DNA of 64,000 nucleotides from Thalassospira sp. (lineage in GTDB: Bacteria; Pseudomonadota; Alphaproteobacteria; Rhodospirillales; Thalassospiraceae), in assembly GCF_002709775.1 (NCBI RefSeq), contig NZ_PAQR01000037.1, forward strand, positions 1 through 64,000. The letters run 5' to 3'. This document shows, one piece after another, positions 24,899 through 34,185 of this stretch (the first letter of the stretch is position 1; every line of letters begins with the position of its first letter). Under the pieces are notes generated by a model. The model saw nothing but the letters and a program-made list of their open reading frames with translations. It did not search any database and had not been told where the DNA came from. The position numbers and the translations under genes are program-made.

Positions 24899-26125
24899 TC
24901 AGGAACGCTGCGCCGTTGGCACCTGATTACTCCGCACTGTCCAAAAGGACCAAACCGCAGCCAATCCGGCCAATACAAGCAAGACAGCGCTTGTCGAGAA
25001 GGTTACCTGATAGCCATCGTGATCCATCTGATACCCACCAATCGCCGCACCAAGGGTAATGGCGAACTGAATGACTGCAACCATCAAGCCACCGCCGGTT
25101 TCGGCATCATCGGGCAAGGTCCGCGAAAGCCAAGTCCACCAACCAACCGGGGCGGCGGTTGCAATGACGCCCCACCCGGCAAACAACACAACCGTCATCA
25201 TGGTGGAGTGACCAAAGACAATTAGTCCTAGTGCAATGACGGCCAGGATCACGGGAAACAGGAAGAGAACCGCGTAGAGTGTCTTTTGCAGAATATGACC
25301 AACGATCAGGGTCCCGATCACACCGCCGACACCAATCACCAGCAAAACAACAGACACCATGTTTGCTTCAAACCCGGTCACGGTTTCAAGGAACGGGCGC
25401 AAATAGGTAAACAGCGAAAACTGCCCCATGAACAAAAGCGTGACGGCCAACATCCCGACCCAGACCTTGGTTCGCGACAACAGTCGGAGCACATCCAAGC
25501 TTGCGCTGTGCTTTTGATTGCGCATCGCCGGCAGGCTGCGCCACTGCCAAATGAGCGCAATCGCCGCAATCGGAACGATGCAGAAAAACGCCCCGCGCCA
25601 GCTGATCAATCCACCAAGATAACTGCCCAAGGGTGCGGCCACAGTTGCCGCCAGCGCGTTGCCACCATTCAGGACAGCAAGCGCGCGCGGAACTGAGCGC
25701 GCACTGACCAACCGCATGACAATTGCCGCAGACATCGACCAGAAACCGCCGATAACCACGCCAAGCAGTGCGCGCCCCACCATCAGGAATTCAAAGGTTG
25801 GTGCCACGGCAACGATGGCACCCGACACAATCATCGCAATGGTCAGTGCAAGGATCACCACTTTACGATCCACATTCCGGGTAAGTGCCGAGATCGACAG
25901 ACTGGTCAACACGGCAAACAACCCCGAAATCGAGACAGCCTGTCCTGCCTGACCTTCGGAAATGGCGAGATCGCTCGCCATCGGGGTCAGCAAACTAACC
26001 GGCATGAATTCCGACGCGATCAGGGCGAACACGCAAAGTGACATGGCATAGACCGCCCCCCAGTTATCGATGGGCGAAGCATCCTGGCGCGCGGCTGAGC
26101 CAGTATTTTGTGTTGGCATTTTCAT
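24899..26125 (-). CDS. MFS efflux transporter (AraJ/NepI-like DHA1 type)
   Basis: A 408-residue major facilitator with 12 predicted transmembrane helices. It begins after a short polar tail with YAMSLCVFALIASEFMPVSLLTPMA, the pattern seen in DHA1 exporters of the PbuE/NepI/AraJ group, and the loop 2-3 motif region reads SALTRNVDRKVVILA. The GRALLGVVIGGFWSM segment corresponds to helix 4-5. Substrates of close families include nucleosides, sugars and drugs; none can be chosen. The gene is divergent from a LysR gene (26411), its likely regulator. Confidence 0.88.
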   Translation of the reverse strand: MKMPTQNTGSAARQDASPIDNWGAVYAMSLCVFALIASEFMPVSLLTPMASDLAISEGQAGQAVSISGLFAVLTSLSISALTRNVDRKVVILALTIAMIVSGAIVAVAPTFEFLMVGRALLGVVIGGFWSMSAAIVMRLVSARSVPRALAVLNGGNALAATVAAPLGSYLGGLISWRGAFFCIVPIAAIALIWQWRSLPAMRNQKHSASLDVLRLLSRTKVWVGMLAVTLLFMGQFSLFTYLRPFLETVTGFEANMVSVVLLVIGVGGVIGTLIVGHILQKTLYAVLFLFPVILAVIALGLIVFGHSTMMTVVLFAGWGVIATAAPVGWWTWLSRTLPDDAETGGGLMVAVIQFAITLGAAIGGYQMDHDGYQVTFSTSAVLLVLAGLAAVWSFWTVRSNQVPTAQRS

Positions 26126-26410
26126 GTCTCTGATCGGGATTGGGCACTGTGTTTAAATTGGCACCCTGATGTAGGAGACAGCATGGATTGGGTCTATGCC
26201 CATAATTCGGCATACGGTCATGAACAGATTTCATCTATCGCCCTGAAAGCCAGACCCACTGGGCATTTCCAGAACCACCAGTGCAAACCATGACCGTTTT
26301 CCACTGTGGAGATTGATGAATTATTTTTATGACAACAATGCGATATCTCTGGATAATTCATGTGCCTGCCATCATTTATGATGGCAGGCAATTGCAGCGA
26401 AGGAACCATT

Positions 26411-27304
26411 ATGCCGCGTGAGAATTTCAATGATCTGGTGGCGTTCCTCGCCGTGGCCCGCGAACAGAGCTTTACCAAGGCGGCCGCAAAATTCGGGCTT
26501 TCTCAATCTGCACTCAGCCATACCATTCGCAGTCTTGAAAGCCGCCTGGGCATCAGGCTTCTGACCCGAACGACCCGTGCTGTCTCCCCGACAGAGGCTG
26601 GTGAGCGGCTGATCAAAAGCATCGGACCGCTGTTTGACCAGATCGAGGAAGAAGTCGACGCATTGAATGACTTGCGCGACAAGCCCGCCGGTACAATCCG
26701 CATTACGGCCGCTGATTATGCCATTGATTATGTCTTGTGGCCCAAGCTTCGAACGTTTTTGAAGGACTATCCAGATATCAATGTGGAACTGGTCCTTGAT
26801 AACGGTTTGACCGATATTGTGACCGAGCGCCTTGATGCCGGTGTTCGCCCGGGCGAGCATCTGGCACAAGACATGATTTCGGCCCGGATCAGTCCTGATT
26901 TCCGCTACTGCATTGTCGGCGCGCCTGACTATTTCGAAAACAATACGCGCCCTGAACACCCCCGCGATCTTGTCCAACATAAATGTATTGGCATGCGCCT
27001 TCCGACCTATGGCGGGATCTATCCGTGGGAGTTTGAGGAAGATGGTCGCGAAATCAGCGTGCGGATCAACGGCCAGGTCGTCTTCAACAATATTTACTAT
27101 ATTCTTGAAGCTGCCCTGGATGGCTTTGGGCTTGCTTATATCCCCGAGGAAATCGTTGCCCCGCACCTTGAAAGCGGGCGACTGCAAAGCGTCTTGCAGG
27201 ATTTCCTGCCCTACTGGGATGGGTATTACCTTTATTATCCCAACCGCCGACAATCATCGCCTGCTTTCAACGCCGTGGTGAATGCCCTGCGTCACAAGAC
27301 TTGA
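26411..27304 (+). CDS. LysR family regulator next to MFS gene
   Basis: A 297-residue LysR regulator. HTH residues about 9-68 include FLAVAREQSFTKAAAKFGLSQSALSHTIRSLESRLG and LLTRTTRAVSPTEAG. The effector domain ends with ALDGFGLAYIPEEIVAPHLESGRL, typical of the CrgA/YafC group that often regulates divergent exporters or oxidoreductases. I start at 26411 with AAGGAA 8 bases upstream; the longer in-frame version has no such site. It is not closely related to LysR-A or LysR-B of this window. Confidence 0.9.
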   Translation: MPRENFNDLVAFLAVAREQSFTKAAAKFGLSQSALSHTIRSLESRLGIRLLTRTTRAVSPTEAGERLIKSIGPLFDQIEEEVDALNDLRDKPAGTIRITAADYAIDYVLWPKLRTFLKDYPDINVELVLDNGLTDIVTERLDAGVRPGEHLAQDMISARISPDFRYCIVGAPDYFENNTRPEHPRDLVQHKCIGMRLPTYGGIYPWEFEEDGREISVRINGQVVFNNIYYILEAALDGFGLAYIPEEIVAPHLESGRLQSVLQDFLPYWDGYYLYYPNRRQSSPAFNAVVNALRHKT

Positions 27305-27331
27305 TTGCGGCATTTGGTTCACGCATGAAAA

Positions 27332-27359
27332 CAGCCCGCAAGGGGGCACTTGCGGGCTG
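27332..27359. terminator. Terminator between convergent LysR and secreted protein genes
   Basis: CAGCCCGCAAG (27332-27342) pairs perfectly with CTTGCGGGCTG (27349-27359). TTTTC follows on the minus strand, so it mainly ends the minus-strand sigma/anti-sigma operon and may also stop the LysR transcript. Confidence 0.8.
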
Positions 27360-27397
27360 AATGCGATCTCGTTTGGTTGGATAAGGTAGTTTCTGCC

Positions 27398-27844
27398 TTA
27401 CTTGGCGGATACAACCTTCATCACAAGTTTTCCGTCCGGTTTGATCGGGCCATCTTCCTTGGCACCCAGGGTGTATTCGAATACGCCGGTTTTCATGCCA
27501 CCAGCCTCGGAATGCACCATCAGCATCAACATTTCACCGGACTTGACCGGTTCCTGCAGGATGGCCGACACATCCATGTTTTCGCCCTTTTTAAGCGGCG
27601 CATAACCGACAACCGGGCCGGGCTTCATATCGCTGCCGGTACGGTGAACGACCAGCCAGCCATTTTCGTCCGCCATGATTTTCGATGCAGTTACAACGCC
27701 ACTTGAAACATCCTGATCCATGGCGTCGACCATCGGGCCCATGGCGTTGGCCGCACCAGCACCACCGAACACGAAACCAGCACTCAGCATCATTGCCGTT
27801 ACCACGCCGGTTGCCTTTGCAGTTGCTTTGGCTTTGAAGGTCAT
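27398..27844 (-). CDS. Secreted DUF7282-like protein of the sigma operon
   Basis: A 148-residue exported protein. The signal peptide (KATGVVTAMMLSAGFVFGGAG, cleavage near ANA) precedes a beta-rich domain with SSGVVTASKIMADENGWLVVHRTGSD and VGYAPLKKGENMDV, which I associate with the DUF7282 family with moderate confidence. The start at 27844 has AGGAGA 7 bases upstream. It is the last gene after an ECF sigma factor and an anti-sigma factor, separated by 126 bases, and is a candidate output gene of that sigma. No function is established. Confidence 0.7.
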   Translation of the reverse strand: MTFKAKATAKATGVVTAMMLSAGFVFGGAGAANAMGPMVDAMDQDVSSGVVTASKIMADENGWLVVHRTGSDMKPGPVVGYAPLKKGENMDVSAILQEPVKSGEMLMLMVHSEAGGMKTGVFEYTLGAKEDGPIKPDGKLVMKVVSAK

Positions 27845-27970
27845 GTGAAGTCTCCTTTGCTTTTCATCTGGAACGCGCTGTTTTCTGCGCTTCGCTCGTA
27901 TCGTGCGTTTCATCGCACACACAGAAGCTACGCAGGCAAATCAATCGGGTTTCAGCAAAGGTGATTTTTT

Positions 27971-28699
27971 TTAATGGGCGACCGAAATCAGGCGCCCATG
28001 GATCGCAGGCCCCGTCGGTTGACCGGTTGGCGACCCGCCTTCCGGCTCAAGACTGATCCCAAAGGTCGCATCGCGCAGCATGGCAGGATCAAATCCCCCC
28101 AGCTGCTTGGTCGTGGGATTGGAAATGTTCTCAAGCAAACCAAGCGATTTCGGCTTCGGTCCGGTTTCCTCTGTGACAATCCAGAGCTGGTAGGTCTTGC
28201 CTTCGGGAACGGTTGCCTCGACCGGGCGAATGGTGACTTCGCGGGTTTCGATATCGACACTCATGACAAAGGCAGGCTGTGTATCATCGCGATGGAAAAC
28301 AGCAACGAACTGCCCATCCTGCATCGGGGAATTAACATCGCCGGCAAGCACAACAACAATGAGACTTGCCGCAATCGCCGCAGCGCCAAGCGCCCCTGCA
28401 CGCCAAGCCGCCATCCTGCGTTTGAGTTTGGCAAATTCCGCGATGCTTGGCACATGCTGCGAGGCGGTCTGTGCGGCATTTTCAATACGGGTACGAATTC
28501 CCGCAAACAGGTCGCGCGACGGGGCGATTGCATTGTAATGGGCATTCAAGGGCGACAGGCGCGCTTCCCACTCAGAGATGGCGCGATCAAGCTCGGCATC
28601 CGACCCGCGACGCAGTGCAACAGCTTCGCGTTGGGCCGGATCAAGCGTCCCCAACACGTATTCTGCTGCCAGAATGTCGATGTCATCCCGGTCCGTCAT
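27971..28699 (-). CDS. Anti-sigma factor, RskA/ChrR-like
   Basis: A 242-residue membrane anti-sigma factor. The N-terminus has the anti-sigma pattern DRDDIDILAAEYVLGTLDPAQREAV, residues about 84-106 form one transmembrane helix (WRAGALGAAAIAASLIVVVLAG), and the periplasmic part carries the RskA C-terminal domain with EGKTYQLWIVTEETGPKPKSLG. I choose the ATG at 28699 because it overlaps the sigma stop (ATGA); an ATG at 28711 would overlap by more and has its Shine-Dalgarno too close. It would sequester the adjacent ECF sigma until a periplasmic signal triggers release. Confidence 0.9.
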   Translation of the reverse strand: MTDRDDIDILAAEYVLGTLDPAQREAVALRRGSDAELDRAISEWEARLSPLNAHYNAIAPSRDLFAGIRTRIENAAQTASQHVPSIAEFAKLKRRMAAWRAGALGAAAIAASLIVVVLAGDVNSPMQDGQFVAVFHRDDTQPAFVMSVDIETREVTIRPVEATVPEGKTYQLWIVTEETGPKPKSLGLLENISNPTTKQLGGFDPAMLRDATFGISLEPEGGSPTGQPTGPAIHGRLISVAH

Positions 28700-29238
28700 G
28701 TTCCCAGGCATTCCTTTAACTGTCTCAGGCTGCGATGCAGCCAGGTCTTGATCGTTCCGACCGGTTGGGCAAAGCGGTCTGCCAGTTCAGCACGCGACCA
28801 GCCTTCGAGATAAGCCAGCTTCACAATCTGCTGGCGGTCGTCTTCAAGGCCATTCAAGCAATGTTCAAGCTGTCGCATATCGTCTGCAGCAGCCATCTGA
28901 TCAAACGCAGTGTCCGAGAATATCAAAGTTTCAATGTCGGCATCTTCGATATCTGCTTCCGGGCGTTGCCGCCGAACAATATCAATCGCCCGGTTGCGCG
29001 CGATCGTTGCCATCCACGTGATGATCGAGGCACGACCGGGTTCGAAATCCCCGGCCTTTTGCCAGATACGCACATAAATGTCCTGAAGGGCATCCTCGCT
29101 CTGCGCGCGGTTTTTCAAGATACGCAGGACGATGCCAAAAAGTTTCGCGGATGTTGCATTATAAAGCCGTTCGAAGGCATCCATGTTGCCTTCGACGGAC
29201 TGCTTAAGCAGGTTTTCCAAATCCCGGGTCGATGTCAT
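28696..29238 (-). CDS. ECF RNA polymerase sigma factor (SigK/RpoE-like)
   Basis: A 180-residue extracytoplasmic function sigma factor. Region 2 is visible as RLYNATSAKLFGIVLRILKNRAQSEDALQDIYVRIWQKA (about residues 26-64), and region 4 as LAYLEGWSRAELADRFAQPVGTIKTWLHRSLRQLKECL at the C-terminus. The start at 29238 (MTSTRDL) gives the usual length. It overlaps the RskA-like anti-sigma gene by 4 bases, the standard sigma/anti-sigma arrangement. The target promoter is unknown; the downstream secreted protein and the operon itself are the first candidates. Confidence 0.93.
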   Translation of the reverse strand: MTSTRDLENLLKQSVEGNMDAFERLYNATSAKLFGIVLRILKNRAQSEDALQDIYVRIWQKAGDFEPGRASIITWMATIARNRAIDIVRRQRPEADIEDADIETLIFSDTAFDQMAAADDMRQLEHCLNGLEDDRQQIVKLAYLEGWSRAELADRFAQPVGTIKTWLHRSLRQLKECLGT

Positions 29239-29380
29239 AGCCACCGCCAGATGCATGCAGACCGGCAAAAGTGCCGCCGCATGAAAGAAACAAATACGGG
29301 ATTTTCATCCCGAGCCATTTTCCTTTACGCAAGCCAACAGCAACCTGATCAGTTTTACAGAAAACCAATCCCGTCCTAAA

Positions 29381-30250
29381 TCAGACCTGATATTCCTCGG
29401 CAATATTGTCAGCAGCCTTGACCAGTGCATCCATCACAAGGCGGACACCGGGCGAGCGGCGCATATCGGGATGGACAACCATCCAGACACTTTCGCGGCT
29501 GCGGCCATCGATATCGGCGTGGATCAATTCAAGTTCCTCGTCCTGATCGCCGAAATAACGCGGCAAAACGCCAACCCCGTGTCCGGCAGCAATGAACTGA
29601 CGCACGGTTTCGGTATCATCGGCGCGGAAACGGCAGGGTAATTCGCGATCCAGCACTGTTCGAACCCATTCGCGTTTGGACGCGCCATAGGTGGTGTCTT
29701 CATAGCCGCAGAATTCCCAATACATTTCCGGCACGCGTTCCTGATAGCCGACCGCGCCATAAAGCCCCACACCGAGTTCGACCAGTTTGCGGGTAATCAG
29801 GCCAGGTTCACGCGGGGTAATCATGCGCACGGCAATATCGGCTTCGCGTCGGGCCAGGTTGACCACATTGGCCGCCCCGACGATTTCAAATTCCAGCCCC
29901 TGATGGGCCTTCAGCAGACGGGCAAGACGCGGGGCGAACAAGACGCGCCCGGCGACTGGTGGCACAGAAATACGCACGACCCCATGGGCGGCTTCATCGC
30001 CCTTTGCCTGTCGCTCGAATGTCAGGGCTTCTTCTTCGACTCGTTCGGCCACAGGAACAAGATTTCGACCCGCTGATGTCAGCTGCCAGCCGCGTGGTAA
30101 CCGGTCAAAAAGTTTCGTTCCAAGATCACCTTCGAGCGCCTCAATCCTTCTTGCAACGGTGGTATGCTCTTTACGCAGACGTCGCGCGGCTCCAGACAGG
30201 CTATTTTCTTCCGCAAGAACAAGGAAGTAGCGCAAATCGTTCCAATTCAT
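29381..30250 (-). CDS. LysR family regulator (paralogue B of a pair)
   Basis: A 289-residue LysR regulator of exactly the same length as that at 23379-24248, and clearly similar along its whole length. Shared stretches include MNWNDLR, SGAARxL, HTTVxRRIEALE, LFAPRLAxLL, NLARREADxAVRM and VVHPDMRRSPGVRxVMDAL. The start at 30250 is fixed by this match. Its divergent neighbour is again a DUF1127-like gene. The HTT recognition-helix motif is identical, so both may bind related sites. Confidence 0.92.
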   Translation of the reverse strand: MNWNDLRYFLVLAEENSLSGAARRLRKEHTTVARRIEALEGDLGTKLFDRLPRGWQLTSAGRNLVPVAERVEEEALTFERQAKGDEAAHGVVRISVPPVAGRVLFAPRLARLLKAHQGLEFEIVGAANVVNLARREADIAVRMITPREPGLITRKLVELGVGLYGAVGYQERVPEMYWEFCGYEDTTYGASKREWVRTVLDRELPCRFRADDTETVRQFIAAGHGVGVLPRYFGDQDEELELIHADIDGRSRESVWMVVHPDMRRSPGVRLVMDALVKAADNIAEEYQV

Positions 30251-30288
30251 ATGCGTTATCTCACCCCTTGGAATCACTCAAAATATTC

Positions 30289-30302
30289 GTGCATTTTTGC
30301 AC
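30289..30302. promoter_or_regulatory. Candidate LysR-B operator
   Basis: GTGCA-TTTT-TGCAC is a perfect 5-bp-arm inverted repeat 39 bases upstream of the LysR-B start, similar in composition and position to TTGCGC/GCACAA in the LysR-A region. Confidence 0.4.
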
Positions 30303-30399
30303 AGATGATATGCAAAACAAAGTAGTTCCCGTTTTATTTCGCATATGACATTTTCCGCAAATCGAAAGACACACCAACCGTAGATCAAAGGAGGCCACT

Positions 30400-30633
30400 A
30401 TGGCACACACGGTTTCCGCTGCACCGCAGTTCAACATCGCGACCGACCCGTTCACCAAACGCATGCCGTTCGGTTCGCTTCTTGGCCAGATCGCAAGCAA
30501 GATCGGCCCGTCACGTGCCCATAAGGCCGCGAGCTACGGTTGGGATTCGCTTAGCCACGCAGAACTTGCCGACCTCGGTCTGCAGCGCAAGTTCAACGGT
30601 TCGACCTGGTATGTCGACCGTATCAAGGACTAA
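30400..30633 (+). CDS. DUF1127-like small protein (copy B)
   Basis: A 77-residue protein. Its C-terminal part, YGWDSLSHAELADLGLQRKFNG, matches the core L-S-x-x-x-L-x-D-L-G-L pattern of DUF1127 proteins; the first 45 residues are polar and unrecognised. A strong AAAGGAGG site precedes the ATG. It is divergent from LysR-B and followed by a strong terminator, so it is monocistronic. Its relation to copy A (24425) is by architecture and motif more than by overall identity. Confidence 0.8.
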   Translation: MAHTVSAAPQFNIATDPFTKRMPFGSLLGQIASKIGPSRAHKAASYGWDSLSHAELADLGLQRKFNGSTWYVDRIKD

Positions 30634-30682
30634 GCACTGAACCGGCCGCGACGCCGATACAGTCGCATGGACTACCCTGATG

Positions 30683-30712
30683 AAAAAGGGACCCTTTCGG
30701 GTCCCTTTTTTT
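30683..30712 (+). terminator. Intrinsic terminator after DUF1127-B
   Basis: AAAAAGGGACCC and GGGTCCCTTTTTTT enclose a 4-base loop. Flanking A and T tracts make it bidirectional, so it also serves the convergent Entner-Doudoroff operon ending at 30747. Confidence 0.93.
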
Positions 30713-30746
30713 GTGTCTGGGCTTTGGGCGTATGATCGGGAGGCGG

Positions 30747-31388
30747 TCAGGAACGCAGTGCCTTGACCTTGTCGGTGGCTTCCTGTGCAAGCTTGGTGAT
30801 CGTGCCCCAATCACCGGCCTTGACCGCATCCTTGGGTGCTACCCAGGAGCCGCCCACGGTGATGATGTTTGGCAGGGCCAGATAATCAGCCAGGTTGGAC
30901 AGCGACACACCACCGGTCGGGCAGAAGGATACCTGCGGCAGCGGGCCAGAAATGGCTTTGAGCATTGAAACCCCGCCCTGCTGTTCAGCCGGGAAGAATT
31001 TCAGGATGTCGTAGCCATGATCAATCAGGTTCATGATTTCTGACGGCGTACCAGCCCCCGGAAGCAGCGGACATCCGGTGTCTTTGGCCGCTTTGAGCAG
31101 ACCTTCGGTATGGCCCGGCGACACGGCAAAGGCACAGCCTATTTCAGCCATGCGTTCCATTTGTTTTGCGTTCACGACCGTTCCGGCACCGGTAATCGCA
31201 TCGGGTACTTCGGCGATGATGCGCTTGATGCTTTCTTCAGCCGCGGCAGAGCGCAGGGTGATTTCAAGCACCGGCAAGCCACCGGCAACCAGTGCCTTGG
31301 CAAGCGGGACGGCATCGTTGACATCTTCGATCACCAGAACCGGAACAACCGGTGCCTTGGACAGAATTTCACGCGATGAAAGGCTCAT
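30747..31388 (-). CDS. eda: 2-keto-3-deoxy-6-phosphogluconate aldolase
   Basis: A 213-residue class I aldolase that splits KDPG into pyruvate and glyceraldehyde-3-phosphate, the last step of the Entner-Doudoroff pathway. The catalytic Glu lies in VLEITLRSAAA (about residues 41-51) and the Schiff-base Lys in DILKFFPAEQ (about 127-136). GAGTVVN and PGAGTPSE form the phosphate and substrate loops. It is the last gene of the zwf-pgl-edd-glk-eda operon and would also receive KDPG made by the KDG kinase at 59124. Confidence 0.96.
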   Translation of the reverse strand: MSLSSREILSKAPVVPVLVIEDVNDAVPLAKALVAGGLPVLEITLRSAAAEESIKRIIAEVPDAITGAGTVVNAKQMERMAEIGCAFAVSPGHTEGLLKAAKDTGCPLLPGAGTPSEIMNLIDHGYDILKFFPAEQQGGVSMLKAISGPLPQVSFCPTGGVSLSNLADYLALPNIITVGGSWVAPKDAVKAGDWGTITKLAQEATDKVKALRS

Positions 31389-31409
31389 TAACTTTCCTCC
31401 AGGTTTCGA

Positions 31410-32348
31410 TTACGCCGTTAGAATCTTGGCGCAACCGATCAGGGCCGGGTATTTCGCCGTCATCAGGCGTACCGGCACATCATTCATCAAATCACGGAAC
31501 CGCCCCTTGGCGATCATGCGCTCCTTGAGCGCGCTTTTCTTCATATAGTCGGTAATGCGCGGACCAATCCCGCCACCGATAAACACCCCGTCAAAGGCGC
31601 CGAGCGTCAGCACCAGATCACCGGCGACACCGCCAAGGAACATGCAGAACCGATCCAGCACCTTGCAGCACAGCGGATCATTTGCACCAAGCGCACCCTC
31701 AACCACCTCGGCCGCGGTTTTGAGCGGAACATCAAGCCCATCAATCGCGGCAAGTGCGCGATAAAGGTTTTCAATCCCCATGCCCGATAGCACGCGTTCG
31801 GCCGACACCCGATCCAGTTCACCCGAAAGGAACTTGACGATCTCGTAATCCAGATCATCGACAGCAGGCAAGGACACATGCCCACCTTCGCCCTGGATCG
31901 GAAGCCACTTTCCTTCGTGTGGCAAAAGTCCCGAAACGCCAAGACCAGTGCCCGCACCAACCACCGCCAATGGCAATCCCGGGCGGCCCGGACCATCAAA
32001 TAGCGTGATCAGGTCTTCTTCACCGAGATAAGGCACAGACATGGCAAGACCGGTGAAATCATTAACCACCACCAGCCGATCAAGGTTGAATTCGGCCTTG
32101 AGCGCATCTTTTGAGAACACCCACGGATTATTGGTGAACTTGACCGTATCGGCCATGGCAGGACATGCCACGGCGACCGCAAATTCACGCAAATCCGTGC
32201 AGTCGGTTTTCGCCATGAAATCGCGCATGGCATCGCCGATGGTGGCGTAGTCACGCACCGGCAATGTCATGGGTGTGTAGGGATCGCCAGCTTCATCCAG
32301 CCAGGCAAAACGGGCATTGGTCCCGCCAATATCACCAACCAGCTGCAT
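31410..32348 (-). CDS. glk: Glucokinase
   Basis: A 312-residue Glk-family (not ROK) glucokinase that phosphorylates glucose with ATP in the cytoplasm. The phosphate-binding motif LVGDIGGTNARFAWLDE is at residues 3-19, the catalytic region LVVVNDFTGLA near 94-104, and the GAGTGLG loop near 131-137. Its start ATG shares one base with the edd stop (TAATG), showing translational coupling. With zwf, pgl, edd and eda it gives a complete route from glucose to pyruvate in one operon. Confidence 0.95.
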   Translation of the reverse strand: MQLVGDIGGTNARFAWLDEAGDPYTPMTLPVRDYATIGDAMRDFMAKTDCTDLREFAVAVACPAMADTVKFTNNPWVFSKDALKAEFNLDRLVVVNDFTGLAMSVPYLGEEDLITLFDGPGRPGLPLAVVGAGTGLGVSGLLPHEGKWLPIQGEGGHVSLPAVDDLDYEIVKFLSGELDRVSAERVLSGMGIENLYRALAAIDGLDVPLKTAAEVVEGALGANDPLCCKVLDRFCMFLGGVAGDLVLTLGAFDGVFIGGGIGPRITDYMKKSALKERMIAKGRFRDLMNDVPVRLMTAKYPALIGCAKILTA

Positions 32349-34180
32349 TACGCGACTTCAGCCTCCCCCGGGAAAGCTGCAGAGGCACCAAGTTCAGCCA
32401 GACCAACATGTTCGCGGAATACACCGAACATTTCACGGCCAAAGCCATCCTGATGTTCTGCCTTGTTATCAAAGCTCGCAAACTCACGCTTGGCAAGTTC
32501 GGCCTCGGTGACATTGAGCAACAGCTCGCCGGTTTCGGCATCAAGGCGAATGACATCACCGTCCTGTACCTTGGCGATCGGGCCGTTCATCATGCCCTCC
32601 GGTGTCACGTGGATGGCGGCCGGGACCTTGCCGGACGCACCCGACATGCGGCCATCAGTGACAAGGGCAACCTTGTAGCCAAGATCCTGCAACACCCCCA
32701 GCGGCGGGGTCAGTTTGTGCAGTTCCGGCATGCCGTTGGCTTTCGGGCCCTGGAAGCGGACGACACAGACAACGTCACGATGCAGCTTGCCTTCCTTGAA
32801 GGCCTGCATCATTTCTTCCTGGGAAGTAAATACTGCAGCCGGGGCTTCGATAACGCGGTTTTCCGGCTTAACAGCCGAAACCTTGATCACGGAACGGCCA
32901 AGGTTACCCGAAAGCATGCGCAGGCCGCCATCGGCACTAAACGCCTTTTCGGTCGGACGCAGGATTTCTTCGTCATGGCTGTTTTCCGGCGCGTCACGCC
33001 AGGCAAGCTTGCCTTCATTGAGATACGGCTCGGTGCCATAGGCTGCCATGCCACCGGTATGAATCGTTTCAAGATCCGGGTGCAAAATACCGTTCTTGAG
33101 CAGATCGGAAATCACAAAGCCCATGCCGCCTGCGGCATGGAAGTGGTTCACATCGGCCTGCCCATTCGGATAAACGCGGCAAAGCAGCGGCACCAGACGC
33201 GACAGTTCATCGAAGTCATCCCAGCGAAGCTCGATCCCCGCCGCACGTGCCATCGCTGGCAGATGCAGGGTGTGGTTGGTTGAGCCACCGGTTGCCAGAA
33301 GACCAACGATGCCGTTCACAAACGCCTTTTCATCAAGGATCTTGCCGATCGGACGATAGTCATTACCAAGCTTGGTGATCTGCATGGCGCGACGTGCGGC
33401 TTCTTCGGTCAGGGCATCACGCAGATCGGTGTTCGGGTTAACGAACGCCGCCCCCGGAAGATGCAAGCCCATGACTTCCATCAGCATCTGGTTCGAGTTC
33501 GCAGTACCATAGAAGGTACAGGTGCCCGGGCTGTGGTAAGAGGCGGTTTCGGCTTCGAGCAGTTCCTTGCGGCCAACCTTGCCCTGTGCATACAGCTGAC
33601 GGATGCGGGCCTTTTCATTGTTCGGAAGTCCCGATGGCATCGGACCGGCCGGAACAAACACCGCCGGGATATGGCCATAGGAAAGCGCACCCATGACAAG
33701 GCCCGGAACGATTTTATCGCAAACGCCCAGATAAAGGGCGGCATCAAACACATCATGTGACAGCGACACGGCTGTCGACATGGCAATCACATCGCGCGAG
33801 AACAGCGACAGCTCCATGCCCGGACGGCCTTGCGTCACACCATCACACATGGCCGGAACACCACCGGCAACCTGTGCGGTGCCGCCGGCTTCAAACACGG
33901 CCTTTTTGATGCGGTCGGGATAAACGCCCAGCGGCTGGTGGGCCGACAGCATATCGTTATAAGACGTCACAATACCGAGGTTCGCACCATCTTCGCCGTT
34001 AATGCGGGCCTTTTCCGCCGCACCACAGCCCGCCGATGCATGGGCAAGGTTGCCACATGACAGGGCAGAGCGATGCGGGCGATCAGAAGCCGCTGCCTCG
34101 ATCTTGGCAAGATATGCTTCGCGGGTTGGTTTGGAACGCTCGATAATGCGTTTTGTAATCTGTTCTATTTCACGTTTCAT
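32348..34180 (-). CDS. edd: 6-phosphogluconate dehydratase
   Basis: A 610-residue member of the IlvD/Edd family, an Fe-S dehydratase that converts 6-phosphogluconate to KDPG. Cysteines that bind the cluster lie in [26 protein letters not shown] and [13 protein letters not shown] start at 34180 (MKREIEQ), with GAAAGG 9 bases upstream; the upstream in-frame region overlaps pgl. It lies 5 bases after pgl and overlaps glk by one base. Confidence 0.96.
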   Translation of the reverse strand: MKREIEQITKRIIERSKPTREAYLAKIEAAASDRPHRSALSCGNLAHASAGCGAAEKARINGEDGANLGIVTSYNDMLSAHQPLGVYPDRIKKAVFEAGGTAQVAGGVPAMCDGVTQGRPGMELSLFSRDVIAMSTAVSLSHDVFDAALYLGVCDKIVPGLVMGALSYGHIPAVFVPAGPMPSGLPNNEKARIRQLYAQGKVGRKELLEAETASYHSPGTCTFYGTANSNQMLMEVMGLHLPGAAFVNPNTDLRDALTEEAARRAMQITKLGNDYRPIGKILDEKAFVNGIVGLLATGGSTNHTLHLPAMARAAGIELRWDDFDELSRLVPLLCRVYPNGQADVNHFHAAGGMGFVISDLLKNGILHPDLETIHTGGMAAYGTEPYLNEGKLAWRDAPENSHDEEILRPTEKAFSADGGLRMLSGNLGRSVIKVSAVKPENRVIEAPAAVFTSQEEMMQAFKEGKLHRDVVCVVRFQGPKANGMPELHKLTPPLGVLQDLGYKVALVTDGRMSGASGKVPAAIHVTPEGMMNGPIAKVQDGDVIRLDAETGELLLNVTEAELAKREFASFDNKAEHQDGFGREMFGVFREHVGLAELGASAAFPGEAEVA

Positions 34181-34185
34181 GGGGT

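Noticed and set aside
32264-33283. 339-residue open frame antisense to edd
   Set aside because: Shadow of a highly conserved dehydratase gene.
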